From a virus: a stretch of DNA of 30,823 bases. Positions 7,400-14,157 of the stretch are shown here, in pieces. The notes beneath the pieces are model-generated. The model was not told the DNA's origin. It worked only from the letters and a program-made list of their open reading frames with translations, and made no database searches. Position numbers and translations under genes: made by a program. Positions within the stretch are counted from its first letter, which is position 1. Each line of letters opens with the position of its first letter. The stretch is taken from the IMG/VR virus record IMGVR_UViG_3300033183_000342, positions 1 through 30,823 of that record; one strand, given 5' to 3'.

Positions 7400-7408
7400 A
7401 TTATATGA
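7400..7408 (-). promoter_or_regulatory. -10 promoter element (TCATATAAT)
   Basis: The minus strand reads TCATATAAT about 32 bases before the ATG at 7368. It belongs to the (A)ATCATATAA set seen upstream of several minus-strand tRNAs and small operons. No clear -35 is seen. Confidence 0.45.
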
Positions 7409-7440
7409 CTTCTTCTGCCCTTACTCTACCCCCCGAACAA

Positions 7441-7462
7441 CTTTAATAACTTATTTATAGTC
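7441..7462 (+). promoter_or_regulatory. Late-type promoter-like motif (tandem with GTAACCCC motif)
   Basis: CTTTAATAACTTATTTATAG precedes the GTAACCCC-type motif at 7474 by about a dozen bases. Both are upstream of the gene at 7530, so that gene may be expressed from two temporal programmes. Confidence 0.5.
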
Positions 7463-7473
7463 GGATTATAGTC

Positions 7474-7491
7474 GTAACCCCTTATCTATAG
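7474..7491 (+). promoter_or_regulatory. GTAACCCC-type promoter-like motif
   Basis: GTAACCCCTTATCTATAG is a perfect copy of the consensus, 38 bases upstream of the ATG at 7530. Confidence 0.65.
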
Positions 7492-7529
7492 ACTAGTCCC
7501 ACCAACGAATAAACTTAGGAGAACAGAGT

Positions 7530-8249
7530 ATGGCTCGGCAAGACTATGTAAATATCAGCAGACAAGACCTTGAAGGTTGGCTCTCATCTAGCTTCGGCTC
7601 ATGGAGTCGAGTTGCAGGCAGAGCAGGTGTATATCTAATCCACCTGTCAGATCGTGTAGCTGTGAAGCTCTCATCAACACAAAAAGATACAGGTGGTTCA
7701 GTATCTAAAGGTAATGCTTCAATGAACCTTAGTCTTGTCTCTCGTGTGGATGGGTCTTTGTTGAACCGTAAGGCTCGTGATCGCAAATACTTCCAACGCA
7801 CCAAGAACTGGAAAGTGACTTGGAAGAAAGGTGTCGATCATTGGATCTCAATCTATGAGGACAAAGACGAGTTTTATGAGAAGATCGCTGACCGAGCTGG
7901 ATATAAAGCCAAGTGGCTCGGCATGATCGACTCTCTCCCGAACGGTGGTTCTGATAGGGAGATCATCAAAAGCCGAGATGCCCTTGAAGGTGGAAGCGTT
8001 CTATGGGCTAACCAAGAGCGTTATATCCTTGAGGCTGTCAAAGCTAATCGTACTCGATCTACCTCTACAACCTCAAACGCACTCGATGTAGAGAAGTTGC
8101 GTGATCTCTATCGCAAGGCACGATCTGAGGGCAATCGTGATGACATGGAAACAATCAAAGACTTAGGTCTAAAAGCTCGTGATGGTATTGCACCCTCAAA
8201 ACAAGAACAACGAACCTACAACGCTTTGCGTTTGCAGTACCGAATCTAA
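7530..8249 (+). CDS. Hypothetical basic protein (239 aa)
   Basis: This is a 239-aa basic soluble protein with TAGGAGAACAG before the ATG. The first 65 residues look like a small alpha/beta domain (DLEGWLSSSFGSWSRVAGR, then GVYLIHLSDRVAVKLSS). The middle is Lys/Trp-rich (NWKVTWKKGVDHWISIYED), and the C-terminus is helical and charged (VEKLRDLYRKARSEGNRDD). Nucleic-acid binding is possible but no motif proves it. It carries both promoter-like motifs upstream and is followed by 8262 after a short gap, so the two likely form an operon. Confidence 0.75.
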   Translation: MARQDYVNISRQDLEGWLSSSFGSWSRVAGRAGVYLIHLSDRVAVKLSSTQKDTGGSVSKGNASMNLSLVSRVDGSLLNRKARDRKYFQRTKNWKVTWKKGVDHWISIYEDKDEFYEKIADRAGYKAKWLGMIDSLPNGGSDREIIKSRDALEGGSVLWANQERYILEAVKANRTRSTSTTSNALDVEKLRDLYRKARSEGNRDDMETIKDLGLKARDGIAPSKQEQRTYNALRLQYRI

Positions 8250-8261
8250 AAGGAGATGAAT

Positions 8262-9038
8262 ATGAACATCAACCGTAAAACCGTAAAACAAATCATCAGT
8301 GCTCTTGAGTCATTTTATGACCATGTGTACAAGCGAAGCGAACTCAAGCAACTTCAAGTTCTTGGACTTGATCGCTTGCTAGATCACTTTAAAATGTCGG
8401 AAATGGATGAGATGGAGCACTTCGCACCAAAACCATTTGAGGACTTAATAGACCCTCAAATTGTCGCTGTTTCACAGGGGCAAGGATATGTGGTTGTCTT
8501 TGGTGTAGGTGCTACATATGAGGTCGAAGCTCCCGATATGTACGAGTCTCCAGGAGGTAGCTACATCAATAACGCTTTCGCTCTTGTAGATATGTCGGGT
8601 AGACGACCTCAAGTTGAAAGGTTCATCGTAGGTGATAAGTCGGACACAAAGATCGACCTCTTAAAGAAGCACTTAAACCCACGAGGGTTCAATCACTTTA
8701 ATGATCGTGCTTTGAAAAAGGATCTCCGAGAAGAGGATCTTGATATGTCTTACCTTGAAAGCCGAGACTACGGTAGAACCGAGTGGGAAGATCCCGAAGA
8801 GTATCACAAGATGAGAGAAATGGACTCTTATGCCGAGAGGGAGTTTGATAAAGCATACGATCAATACTCCAAACTCTATGAGGAGATCGAAATCTTCGAA
8901 CCAGATGAGGGTGAGTATTCAAGATGGAAGGATCTTGGACTGAACGCTCTAAAAAAAGAGATCAAGAAGCTCGATAATAGACTTGATCGACTTAACAGAG
9001 AGAGAGCTTTAATGAACCTTTCTAGCAAGACTTACTAA
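8262..9038 (+). CDS. Hypothetical acidic helical protein
   Basis: This is a 258-aa protein. The start at 8262 is preferred over the ATG six bases earlier because AGGAG sits exactly in front of the first ATG and 6 bases before the second. The N-terminal part (KTVKQIISALESFYDHVYKR) is helical; a central beta-rich part (IVAVSQGQGYVVVFGVGATYEVEA) follows; the C-terminal 100 residues are very charged and coiled (DKAYDQYSKLYEEIEIFEPDE, KKEIKKLDNRLDRLNRER). No family recognised. It converges with the minus-strand gene at 9035, overlapping by 4 bases. Confidence 0.75.
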   Translation: MNINRKTVKQIISALESFYDHVYKRSELKQLQVLGLDRLLDHFKMSEMDEMEHFAPKPFEDLIDPQIVAVSQGQGYVVVFGVGATYEVEAPDMYESPGGSYINNAFALVDMSGRRPQVERFIVGDKSDTKIDLLKKHLNPRGFNHFNDRALKKDLREEDLDMSYLESRDYGRTEWEDPEEYHKMREMDSYAEREFDKAYDQYSKLYEEIEIFEPDEGEYSRWKDLGLNALKKEIKKLDNRLDRLNRERALMNLSSKTY

Positions 9039-9292
9039 TCTTCTAAAGGCTCATCTACTGTAGCGAAGCTCTCCCAAAAGTGATCTTTATCCACAGTACC
9101 TAAGATTTCTTGGTCGAGGGTTCTCAAGACCCATTGGTCAACGAAAACTGACCATTCCCCTGTAGGGTCAATGACTGTAATGCAGTTGTCATTGACCTTA
9201 GCTTCAAGGCCGATAAAGGTGATCACCTCATCCGCGTTATCACCTATGTATTGTACAGCCTCAAACTCTTCAAGTTGTCTCGTTATCTCCAT
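9035..9292 (-). CDS. Small phage protein resembling the 'EAVQWTG' family
   Basis: This is an 85-aa protein. FEAVQYIGDNADEVITFIG followed by ITVIDPTGEWSVFVDQWVL and a D-x-F-WESF end resembles the common small phage proteins that start with an EAVQWTG-type strand and end in a D-x-F-x-x-xY motif. The usual P-G-D-Y/W-I centre is altered to VDQWVL. The function of that group is unknown. AGGAGG precedes the start, which lies inside the end of the upstream gene (23-base overlap), indicating coupling. Confidence 0.65.
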   Translation of the reverse strand: MEITRQLEEFEAVQYIGDNADEVITFIGLEAKVNDNCITVIDPTGEWSVFVDQWVLRTLDQEILGTVDKDHFWESFATVDEPLED

Positions 9293-9539
9293 CTTCTTCC
9301 TCCTTCGTTTTATGCGAAAAGCTCATTTTAATACCAGCCGACCTCTTTGATTGCATATAAGGGGCGAACTGATCAAGTAAGAGATTATAAAGAGACTCGG
9401 CTATCCAATTAGGGTTCTCTTTGTCCTCATAAACAAAGACTTGTGTAGCACCCTCTTCGTGTTCTGATCCGGATACGACAAGCCATCCGTTAGCTACTCG
9501 CTTGATTAAGATGTCACCATGATCGTAGTCTGGTTTCAT
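9270..9539 (-). CDS. Hypothetical small acidic protein
   Basis: This is an 89-aa protein from ATG 9539, where AAGGA lies 7 bases upstream; the longer frame would run into the divergent lipoprotein promoter region. It contains a small beta segment (GDILIKRVANGWLVVSGSEHEEGATQVFVYED) and a helix (WIAESLYNLLLDQF), then a charged tail. The segment has the look of a single-domain binding protein. It is co-transcribed with the gene at 9035-9292. Confidence 0.65.
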   Translation of the reverse strand: MKPDYDHGDILIKRVANGWLVVSGSEHEEGATQVFVYEDKENPNWIAESLYNLLLDQFAPYMQSKRSAGIKMSFSHKTKEEEDGDNETT

Positions 9540-9599
9540 TGTAGTTCCTTTATAACCTATTGGGTATAAAACAGTAGATACTACAATAAAGGAAATGTC

Positions 9600-10094
9600 A
9601 TGCAAAAAGTCATAACTCTTACGCTTTTAGCTCTAACCCTTTCATCTTGTGGGGCTAATCCTCAAAAACTACCGTGTGATGCTTGGGGATGTAAGACAGT
9701 TGAATATGACCCAAACCCCCTATGCAGATTTGAAATGAAGCCTACAAACGATGAGCTATTAGAAATCTTGCTGTCGGATGATCCTTGGGATCTTTACGAG
9801 GATGGGTATGAAGTGATTCCACCAGAGCGTTTCCCATACGAGCATGAGCCAAAGGTTTTACCCCCCGAAAGCTATGTCAGCCCCCAATGCGAGCTGACAG
9901 ACGAAGAAGCTGAAAGACTCGCTTGTAGAGGTGATGTGGCTTGCCTTCAAAAACTAAATCAAAGAATCCAAATGCAACAACAGATCCAGCAACGACAGCA
10001 ACAACGACAAGGTGGTCAACCCTACCAAGATCAACCACAACGAGCACAAGGCATTCCTGTTTGCTTCTTCTTCGGTCTTATCTGTGTCGATTAA
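9600..10094 (+). CDS. Lipoprotein with Gln-rich C-terminus
   Basis: This is a 164-aa protein. Residues 1-17 (MQKVITLTLLALTLSSC) are a lipoprotein signal with lipobox L-S-S-C; the mature protein begins CGANPQK. Acidic and Pro-rich segments follow (YEVIPPERFPYEHEPKVLPPE), then a Gln-rich repeat (QQQIQQRQQQRQGGQPYQ) and a hydrophobic Cys-containing end (GIPVCFFFGLICVD). AAAGGA precedes the ATG. The host would lipidate it; a role in superinfection immunity or lysis is possible, but nothing seen decides it. Confidence 0.75.
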   Translation: MQKVITLTLLALTLSSCGANPQKLPCDAWGCKTVEYDPNPLCRFEMKPTNDELLEILLSDDPWDLYEDGYEVIPPERFPYEHEPKVLPPESYVSPQCELTDEEAERLACRGDVACLQKLNQRIQMQQQIQQRQQQRQGGQPYQDQPQRAQGIPVCFFFGLICVD

Positions 10095-10528
10095 AGACTA
10101 ATAGAGTCCTTGAACGCTTGGCGAGCCTCCATGATTGTCCCTCGCTCCACCATTGTCTTATACTCGATCACAAGCTGTTGCATCTGTTCGTTGATCTGAT
10201 GTGGGGTCTTCTGCCAGTCAAATGGGATTTCTACACCCATACATTGACACCACTCCGAGAACAAACGAATAGTCTCATGGTGATCAACAGAAACCTCTGA
10301 TTGTGGCTTGGGTTGAGCTGACTCGATTTCTTCTGGATTCTCAATGACCACTGCCTCAATCGCTGTTAGAGGTTCATCATCTTCCTCACGAATGGGGTAA
10401 GTAGCGTCATGTACCTTATCCCCCCACTCCGTAAGACCTACAAGGTGTAAAACCTCCATTAAGGGGTGAGCGACAACATTGTGGATTGTGAAGTTAAAGC
10501 GACCTAGCTTTGATACGAACTTATTCAT
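10091..10528 (-). CDS. Conserved-looking phage protein (NVVAHPLMEVLHLVGL motif)
   Basis: This is a 145-aa protein. The N-terminus (GRFNFTIHNVVAHPLMEVLH then LVGLTEWGDKVHDATYP) is a compact motif I associate with small uncharacterised tailed-phage proteins. The centre is acidic and probably flexible (REEDDEPLTAIEAVVIENPEE), and the C-terminus is helical with Cys and Trp. Its AAGGAG site is encoded by the last codons of the upstream lipoprotein gene, so the two are coupled. The stop overlaps the convergent lipoprotein gene by 4 bases. Confidence 0.7.
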   Translation of the reverse strand: MNKFVSKLGRFNFTIHNVVAHPLMEVLHLVGLTEWGDKVHDATYPIREEDDEPLTAIEAVVIENPEEIESAQPKPQSEVSVDHHETIRLFSEWCQCMGVEIPFDWQKTPHQINEQMQQLVIEYKTMVERGTIMEARQAFKDSISL

Positions 10529-10531
10529 GTT

Positions 10532-11269
10532 TTACTCCTTATAAAATGCTACGGGTAGGTTAGTTCCAGAACCATACGGTAGATCATAGTTAATAGCACC
10601 ATACTCCAAGACGATATTACCCATATCATCTACGATACTACGGTCGATGTTGTAGTTTCTTAGGTGTCTAACCACCTTGTCATCATACCAATCATAGTCA
10701 TAGAGGTAGTAAGCAGTACCCACACCACAACCGTCAATACGATCTAAAGACCAGGACACATCAGCCTCTGCCCAATCTGCAATACAACCTCGGTAATCTT
10801 GCCTAGAAAGGTCATCTGTATAGCATTGAGACACGCACTCATAATCCCAACGATAATCAAGGTAATCCTTGAATGACGGGCGTTGTCGTTCCCTCTCGTC
10901 ATTATAGGAAGAAGGATAGTATTCCCAAAGACCAAACCCCGAATATGCCGCTGAGAAACCAAGACCTACTTCCCTAGTAGGTCTACCTTGTGCGTCATAT
11001 TCACAATAGACAAACTGGTTCAAATAAGGGGTGTCCTGTGTTGTGGCGAATGTATAGATCTCGTCCCCTTTACATGGGCTAACAAGCTCAATACGAGTGG
11101 CTTCACAATTGTAGCCCCGTCCGCTAACGAAATCTGCGGGTGGGTAGTACCCGTCAGTGTCCAAACAGAAGGGAGCTGTAAAGTACCTATCCCCCTCTAT
11201 GACAGGAGGTTCGTTCTCCTCAATCTCGCCACACGCCATAAGTAGAACAGAGAAAAATAAGACCCTCAT
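10532..11269 (-). CDS. Lipoprotein, Cys-rich, Tyr/Asp-rich
   Basis: This is a 245-aa protein from ATG 11269, with AAAGGTGA 6 bases upstream. Residues 1-13 (MRVLFFSVLLMAC) form a short lipoprotein signal with an M-A-C lipobox. The mature part has about ten Cys (APFCLDTDGYYP, GYNCEATRIELVSPCKG, YECVSQCYTDDL, YRGCIADW, DGCGVGTAYY), suggesting several disulfides in an exposed outer-membrane or periplasmic domain. Tyr and Asp are strikingly frequent. Transcription probably starts at the TATAAA box near 11309, just after the tRNA-Met/Leu pair. Confidence 0.75.
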   Translation of the reverse strand: MRVLFFSVLLMACGEIEENEPPVIEGDRYFTAPFCLDTDGYYPPADFVSGRGYNCEATRIELVSPCKGDEIYTFATTQDTPYLNQFVYCEYDAQGRPTREVGLGFSAAYSGFGLWEYYPSSYNDERERQRPSFKDYLDYRWDYECVSQCYTDDLSRQDYRGCIADWAEADVSWSLDRIDGCGVGTAYYLYDYDWYDDKVVRHLRNYNIDRSIVDDMGNIVLEYGAINYDLPYGSGTNLPVAFYKE

Positions 11270-11308
11270 ACAATCACCTTTCATCTTGTAGTTTTTTTTA
11301 CACCCACC

Positions 11309-11320
11309 TTTATATGATTA
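11309..11320 (-). promoter_or_regulatory. -10 promoter element (AATCATATAAA)
   Basis: The minus strand reads TAATCATATAAA about 40 bases upstream of the lipoprotein start at 11269 and 24 bases beyond the 3' end of tRNA-Met. It is one of the AATCATATAA set. Confidence 0.45.
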
Positions 11321-11343
11321 GCATTTAGCGAGTAGATAAATAG

Positions 11344-11416
11344 TGGGCCCGATGGGGATTGAACCCATGACCAACCGTTTATGAGACGGTCGCTCTGACC
11401 ACTGAGCTACAGGCCC
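11344..11416 (-). tRNA. tRNA with CAT anticodon (Met, or Ile2 if lysidine-modified)
   Basis: A complete 73-nt cloverleaf: acceptor GGGCCTG with CGGGCCC, D arm with GTAGCTC, anticodon loop CTCATAA, T loop TTCAATC, discriminator A. CCA is not encoded. A CAT anticodon can be elongator Met or AUA-reading Ile2; sequence alone does not settle it. Confidence 0.9.
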
Positions 11417-11421
11417 TTAAA

Positions 11422-11503
11422 TACCTAGAGTGGGACTCGAACCCACAAGACCGAAGTCGGGAGATTTTAAGTCTCCTGTGTATACCGATTCCACCATCTA
11501 GGC
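11422..11503 (-). tRNA. tRNA-Leu (TAA)
   Basis: An 82-nt class II tRNA: acceptor GCCTAGA with TCTAGGT, anticodon loop CTTAAAA, a long variable arm (CGACTTCGGTC), T loop TTCGAGT, discriminator A. It lies 5 bases from tRNA-Met and is probably processed from the same transcript. CCA is not encoded. Confidence 0.92.
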
Positions 11504-11546
11504 ATCGCTTGAATGCCACACTATACAAGACAATGTGGCTTGTCTA

Positions 11547-11774
11547 CTACCCTCTTATACCAAATGCGTTGCAATCTTCTGCTTCACGCACAATCAAGGC
11601 ATAAGGGTGGTCTTTCAAAGGCTCTTTGGAGAGCTTGCTCTGAATGTCTCTCTTTAAGAACAAGTTGTTCTCACACACCCACCACATGATTGCACCGATT
11701 TCTTCTTTAGGTACATCATTGTTGATGCAGTAAATGAAAAGCTGACCTAGATGTTGTCGCTCAAGTGCTCTCAT
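11547..11774 (-). CDS. Small protein, paralogue of 13331-13657
   Basis: This is a 75-aa protein read from ATG 11774, which overlaps the upstream stop (ATGA) and has GGTGA nearby. An in-frame ATG at 11789 is possible but lacks a ribosome-binding site. The pattern LGQLFIYCINNDVPKEEIGA, then WWVCENN and YALIVREAEDCNAFGI, matches the 13331-13657 product (VGEFVFSLLHNDFDPEEAGR, YWAICNL, YARLVRGYVDNYDFGL), so the two are diverged duplicates. Function unknown. Confidence 0.65.
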   Translation of the reverse strand: MRALERQHLGQLFIYCINNDVPKEEIGAIMWWVCENNLFLKRDIQSKLSKEPLKDHPYALIVREAEDCNAFGIRG

Positions 11775-11953
11775 TTTGCTGTCACCCATGTGCTGTTGGC
11801 ATTATAAGAACGCTTCACAATGCGAGCCTTACCCTCAACCTCTTTCCGAGCTTCACGAGCCTTTGACCTCGTAAAGTAGTACAATCCATGTGAGGTCTTA
11901 ATCACCTCTCCCTTATCCGACAAGATAGCGTATAGGTTTACTTCATTACTCAT
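11771..11953 (-). CDS. Small basic protein (60 aa)
   Basis: The ATG at 11953 is chosen because AGGAGG lies about 7 bases upstream. The product (MSNEVNLYAILSDKGEVIKT, then YYFTRSKAREARKEVEGKARIVK) reads as a small beta-beta-alpha-beta unit of the sort found in short DNA- or protein-binding phage proteins. Its stop overlaps the next start (ATGA). Its start lies just after the broken acidic tail of the 12028-12261 gene. Confidence 0.6.
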   Translation of the reverse strand: MSNEVNLYAILSDKGEVIKTSHGLYYFTRSKAREARKEVEGKARIVKRSYNANSTWVTAK

Positions 11954-12023
11954 CTTCTTCATCCTCCTCTGGATGCAACAGTTCATCAAACTCAATGTTT
12001 GTCAGTTCAATCTTGAATGGCAT
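11946..12023 (-). CDS. Displaced C-terminal tail of the 12028-12261 gene
   Basis: This 25-aa reading frame (MPFKIELTNIEFDELLHPEE...) lies in the +1 frame directly after the TAA of 12028-12261. Read through with a +1 shift in the G5 run, the join gives WCKGG-VNQMPFKIE, which aligns with WCKGSVDQMPLETE of the paralogue at 12239-12544. It is therefore the paralogue's acidic tail, separated either by a one-base insertion or by a programmed frameshift. Independent translation from its own ATG is less likely because no ribosome-binding site precedes it. Confidence 0.55.
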   Translation of the reverse strand: MPFKIELTNIEFDELLHPEEDEEDE

Positions 12024-12027
12024 CTGA

Positions 12028-12261
12028 TTAACCCCCACCCTTACACCACTCATCAGATACAAGATGTTCACCTTCGATCTCACAAATATCCTCACATACA
12101 TAGTCCCATGTATTCATGTCAGTTTGTAAGTCCTCGACAGATTCAAAGTTGTCTTTGATCTTCTCTAAAAGCTCTGGGTGTTCATCAACATCAATCTCTT
12201 TATACCCTTCGTAGTGAGCCCAGATTGTCCACTCGTATTTAACCTTGATCTTCCGACTCAT
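12028..12261 (-). CDS. Small acidic protein, frameshifted paralogue of 12239-12544
   Basis: This is a 77-aa product from ATG 12261 (AGGAG 6 bases upstream). KYEWTIWAHYEGYKEIDVDE and LVSDEWCKG match KYGWDVYSYYEGWKEIELTE and LVTDSWCKG in the neighbouring gene. It ends early at TAA 12028-12030, immediately after the run GGTGGGGG, whereas the paralogue continues about 25 residues. It overlaps the upstream copy by 23 bases. Tandem duplication with later frame disruption, or a recoding site, explains the arrangement. Function unknown. Confidence 0.7.
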   Translation of the reverse strand: MSRKIKVKYEWTIWAHYEGYKEIDVDEHPELLEKIKDNFESVEDLQTDMNTWDYVCEDICEIEGEHLVSDEWCKGGG

Positions 12262-12544
12262 CCTCTTCTCCTGTAAGATCCTCAATGTAGAAATCAAACT
12301 CAGTCTCTAGGGGCATTTGGTCAACACTACCCTTACACCAAGAGTCTGTGACCAGCTCCTCCTCATCCATATCCACCCAATCAAAGGCTTTATTTAACCA
12401 TTCATCATCATCAAGCAAGTCTGGGTTAGCACGAACCTCTGCGATTTGCTCCTCGGTTAGCTCAATCTCTTTCCAACCCTCATAGTAAGAATAGACATCC
12501 CAACCATATTTTCTTCTTATCGTATAGACTTTTTTCTCGCTCAT
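12239..12544 (-). CDS. Small acidic protein, intact paralogue
   Basis: This is a 101-aa very acidic protein. The N-terminal strand pair (VYTIRRKYGWDVYSYYEGWKEIEL) is followed by a long acidic helix (DDDEWLNKAFDWVDMDEEEL), the WCKG turn, and an acidic tail (EDLTGEEDESEDQG). The net charge suggests a DNA-mimic or a chaperone-like partner of a basic protein, but that is only an impression. AAGGA precedes the start. The adjacent copy at 12028-12261 shares the layout. Confidence 0.7.
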   Translation of the reverse strand: MSEKKVYTIRRKYGWDVYSYYEGWKEIELTEEQIAEVRANPDLLDDDEWLNKAFDWVDMDEEELVTDSWCKGSVDQMPLETEFDFYIEDLTGEEDESEDQG

Positions 12545-12549
12545 TATTC

Positions 12550-12711
12550 TTATCCTTGAGCCATTGTGATGACTTTAGTAAAAGCTGGGATTGAGAACAG
12601 GACTGCAATCACATACCAGGTCCAAGTTGATCTCGACAGCTTGTAGTTTGAAAAGTGTATGCCACCAGACATGAAGCAGATAGCGAAGGTTACAAATAGT
12701 TGTAGGGTCAT
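12550..12711 (-). CDS. Small two-helix membrane protein (53 aa)
   Basis: This frame starts at ATG 12711 with a strong AAGGAG 6 bases upstream. The product (MTLQLFVTFAICFMSGGIHF ... WTWYVIAVLFSIPAFTKVI) has two hydrophobic segments at about residues 3-19 and 32-48. This size and layout fits small phage membrane proteins, such as holin-like or envelope-modifying peptides, without proving either. It has its own -10 element at 12751. Confidence 0.65.
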   Translation of the reverse strand: MTLQLFVTFAICFMSGGIHFSNYKLSRSTWTWYVIAVLFSIPAFTKVITMAQG

Positions 12712-12750
12712 ATTCAACTCCTTATGACACTCGTTAAGAACACATATCTA

Positions 12751-12760
12751 TTATATGATT
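12751..12760 (-). promoter_or_regulatory. -10 promoter element (AATCATATAAT)
   Basis: The minus strand reads AATCATATAAT 40 bases upstream of the 12711 start. The upstream gene ends at 12759, so this appears to restart transcription for the small membrane and acidic-protein genes. Confidence 0.45.
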
Positions 12761-13334
12761 ATGCCTTCTTAACTGACTGCATTTTTTCACTTAATGAAGG
12801 CTCTGGCAGAGCTAAATCTTTCTTCCATACTCGAACCTTACGACCTAAGAATGGCTCTTTACTCCACCACTCTACTGGGTCTTTATCTGTACGATATTCA
12901 CGCCAATAATGAGCACGACAGTTATCAAGGTTCTCATAAGGATCTTCTCCAGCTACACAATGACAATCCCTCCAATAAGAGCTGTGTTGAGGTAGCTCGG
13001 AAGCAAGGTAGCCATCACGACTCACCCTAATGATCTCCTTAGTGATTTCTTTCAATACGATTGGAAACTTCTTTCGGATCTTCCCACGCACAAACTCATA
13101 GGCATAAACCTCTTGGTTGATGATAGGGCTATATCTGTTGACCACATAGTCCTTAAAGTATTCCTTACGAGCATAGGTGTCTGTAGTCTCAACCTTGAGG
13201 TTAAGGTCTTGCTCCATTGTCTCAATCAATCCCTGTATCCGAGTAATCATGCCCTTGATGAAACGATTGTCGGATTCCTCTTGTAAGGTGTTCACCACCT
13301 TGACCAGCATTTTAAGATCAGATTTATCACTCAT
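12759..13334 (-). CDS. Hypothetical protein with Cys/His cluster
   Basis: This is a 191-aa protein with AGGAG before the ATG. Residues 1-45 are helical and coiled (DLKMLVKVVNTLQEESDNRF, MITRIQGLIETMEQDL). The middle is basic (FVRGKIRKKFPIVLKEITKEI). Residues about 125-150 hold a Cys/His group (WRDCHCVAGED, NLDNCRAHYWREY) that could bind a metal. The C-terminus is Trp- and Lys-rich. No known family is recognised. The ATG overlaps the stop of the upstream gene, so the pair is coupled. Confidence 0.7.
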   Translation of the reverse strand: MSDKSDLKMLVKVVNTLQEESDNRFIKGMITRIQGLIETMEQDLNLKVETTDTYARKEYFKDYVVNRYSPIINQEVYAYEFVRGKIRKKFPIVLKEITKEIIRVSRDGYLASELPQHSSYWRDCHCVAGEDPYENLDNCRAHYWREYRTDKDPVEWWSKEPFLGRKVRVWKKDLALPEPSLSEKMQSVKKA

Positions 13335-13657
13335 TTTGTACTCCTATGCCAGTTCTTAGGGGTACGCTCCAAACCAAAGTCATAGTTGTCCACATACCCC
13401 CTTACGAGCCGAGCATACCTTTTATCTTCAACAGATATGCCCTCGTCTGCGAGCATCCCATCAAGGGTGGTCAACATACCCTTTCGCACATATCCAGTAT
13501 CGGCAAGATTACAAATCGCCCAATAGATCACCCGACCTGCTTCTTCGGGGTCAAAGTCATTATGGAGGAGGGAGAACACAAACTCCCCCACCTTTTGAAA
13601 CTGGGTAGAGCAATACCAATGCCCATCTAGTTTAGTCTTGTCATAGATCACTGACAT
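13331..13657 (-). CDS. Small protein, paralogue of 11547-11774
   Basis: This is a 108-aa protein from ATG 13657. The start is uncertain: GGAG directly abuts this ATG and would fit a GTG two codons later better. VGEFVFSLLHNDFDPEEAGR, YWAICNL and YARLVRGYVDNYDFGL align with the shorter protein at 11547-11774. Helices dominate. Its start lies exactly at the end of the left arm of an inverted repeat that encloses tRNA-Lys. Function unknown. Confidence 0.65.
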   Translation of the reverse strand: MSVIYDKTKLDGHWYCSTQFQKVGEFVFSLLHNDFDPEEAGRVIYWAICNLADTGYVRKGMLTTLDGMLADEGISVEDKRYARLVRGYVDNYDFGLERTPKNWHRSTK

Positions 13658-13784
13658 CTCCAATCATACAAGAGTGTTTAAATAATGGGCCGTCTGGGAC
13701 TCGAACCCAGAACCAACGGATTAAAAGTCCGGTGCTCTACCGATTGAGCTAACAGCCCTCATGCCACTCTTATATGATTGGGAG
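13658..13784. repeat. Inverted repeat flanking tRNA-Lys
   Basis: Left arm 13658-13676 (CTCCAATCATACAAGAGTG) and right arm 13765-13784 are inverted copies with one mismatch and one extra base. They enclose tRNA-Lys. The right arm carries, on the minus strand, the AATCATATAAG -10 element for the tRNA. Confidence 0.7.
13686..13758 (-). tRNA. tRNA-Lys (TTT)
   Basis: A complete 73-nt cloverleaf: acceptor GGGCTGT with ACGGCCC, D arm TAGCTC, anticodon loop CTTTTAA, T loop TTCGAGT, discriminator A. CCA is not encoded. It is enclosed by a near-perfect inverted repeat. Confidence 0.93.
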
Positions 13785-13789
13785 TCTCT

Positions 13790-14023
13790 TTATACCTCGA
13801 TTGAAGCCTCTTTTTCCTTAACCATGAGGTAGGCTAAAGCTAAGGCGATTTCGTAGGTTTCTGCTTGCACATGAACATGAACCTCATCAATGTGATTGTA
13901 GAGGTCATACCAAGGGGTCATAGGGTTATCCGAAGGGGTAGCATCAGAGGGGCGATATGTAAAGAAATCTAAAGGTGCAAGTTTCAGTTTCTCGCCCACC
14001 CTCTGAAAGTACCACCACTTCAT
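13790..14023 (-). CDS. Small hypothetical protein (77 aa)
   Basis: This 77-aa product opens MKWWYFQRVGEKLKLAPLDF, has a Pro/Asp-rich turn, then YDLYNHIDEVHVHVQAETYE and a helix ending in ALAYLMVKEKEA. It starts at an ATGA overlap with the zinc-ribbon gene upstream and is the last gene of a four-gene minus-strand operon. No family recognised. Confidence 0.65.
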   Translation of the reverse strand: MKWWYFQRVGEKLKLAPLDFFTYRPSDATPSDNPMTPWYDLYNHIDEVHVHVQAETYEIALALAYLMVKEKEASIEV

Positions 14024-14157
14024 GTCTTAGGCTTCCGAGTCTTTTCAACCTCGGAGTCTTGACACTTTTTAGTCCTGTTGGTCGCTGGACAAGAAGCTCC
14101 GTCCCAAGTCTCTCGCTTACATCGAGGACAGTAAATCGTTCTGTCTCCAAACATCAT
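14020..14157 (-). CDS. Small zinc-ribbon protein (45 aa)
   Basis: The frame starts at ATG 14157 with AAGGAG 6 bases upstream and overlaps both neighbours (TGA/ATG overlaps at each end), a strong sign of a real, coupled gene. The 45-aa product contains YCPRCKRETWDGASC and a fourth Cys in KKCQDSE, forming a C-x2-C...C...C zinc knuckle, followed by a basic tail. Small knuckles of this type often bind nucleic acid or host regulators. Confidence 0.65.
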   Translation of the reverse strand: MMFGDRTIYCPRCKRETWDGASCPATNRTKKCQDSEVEKTRKPKT

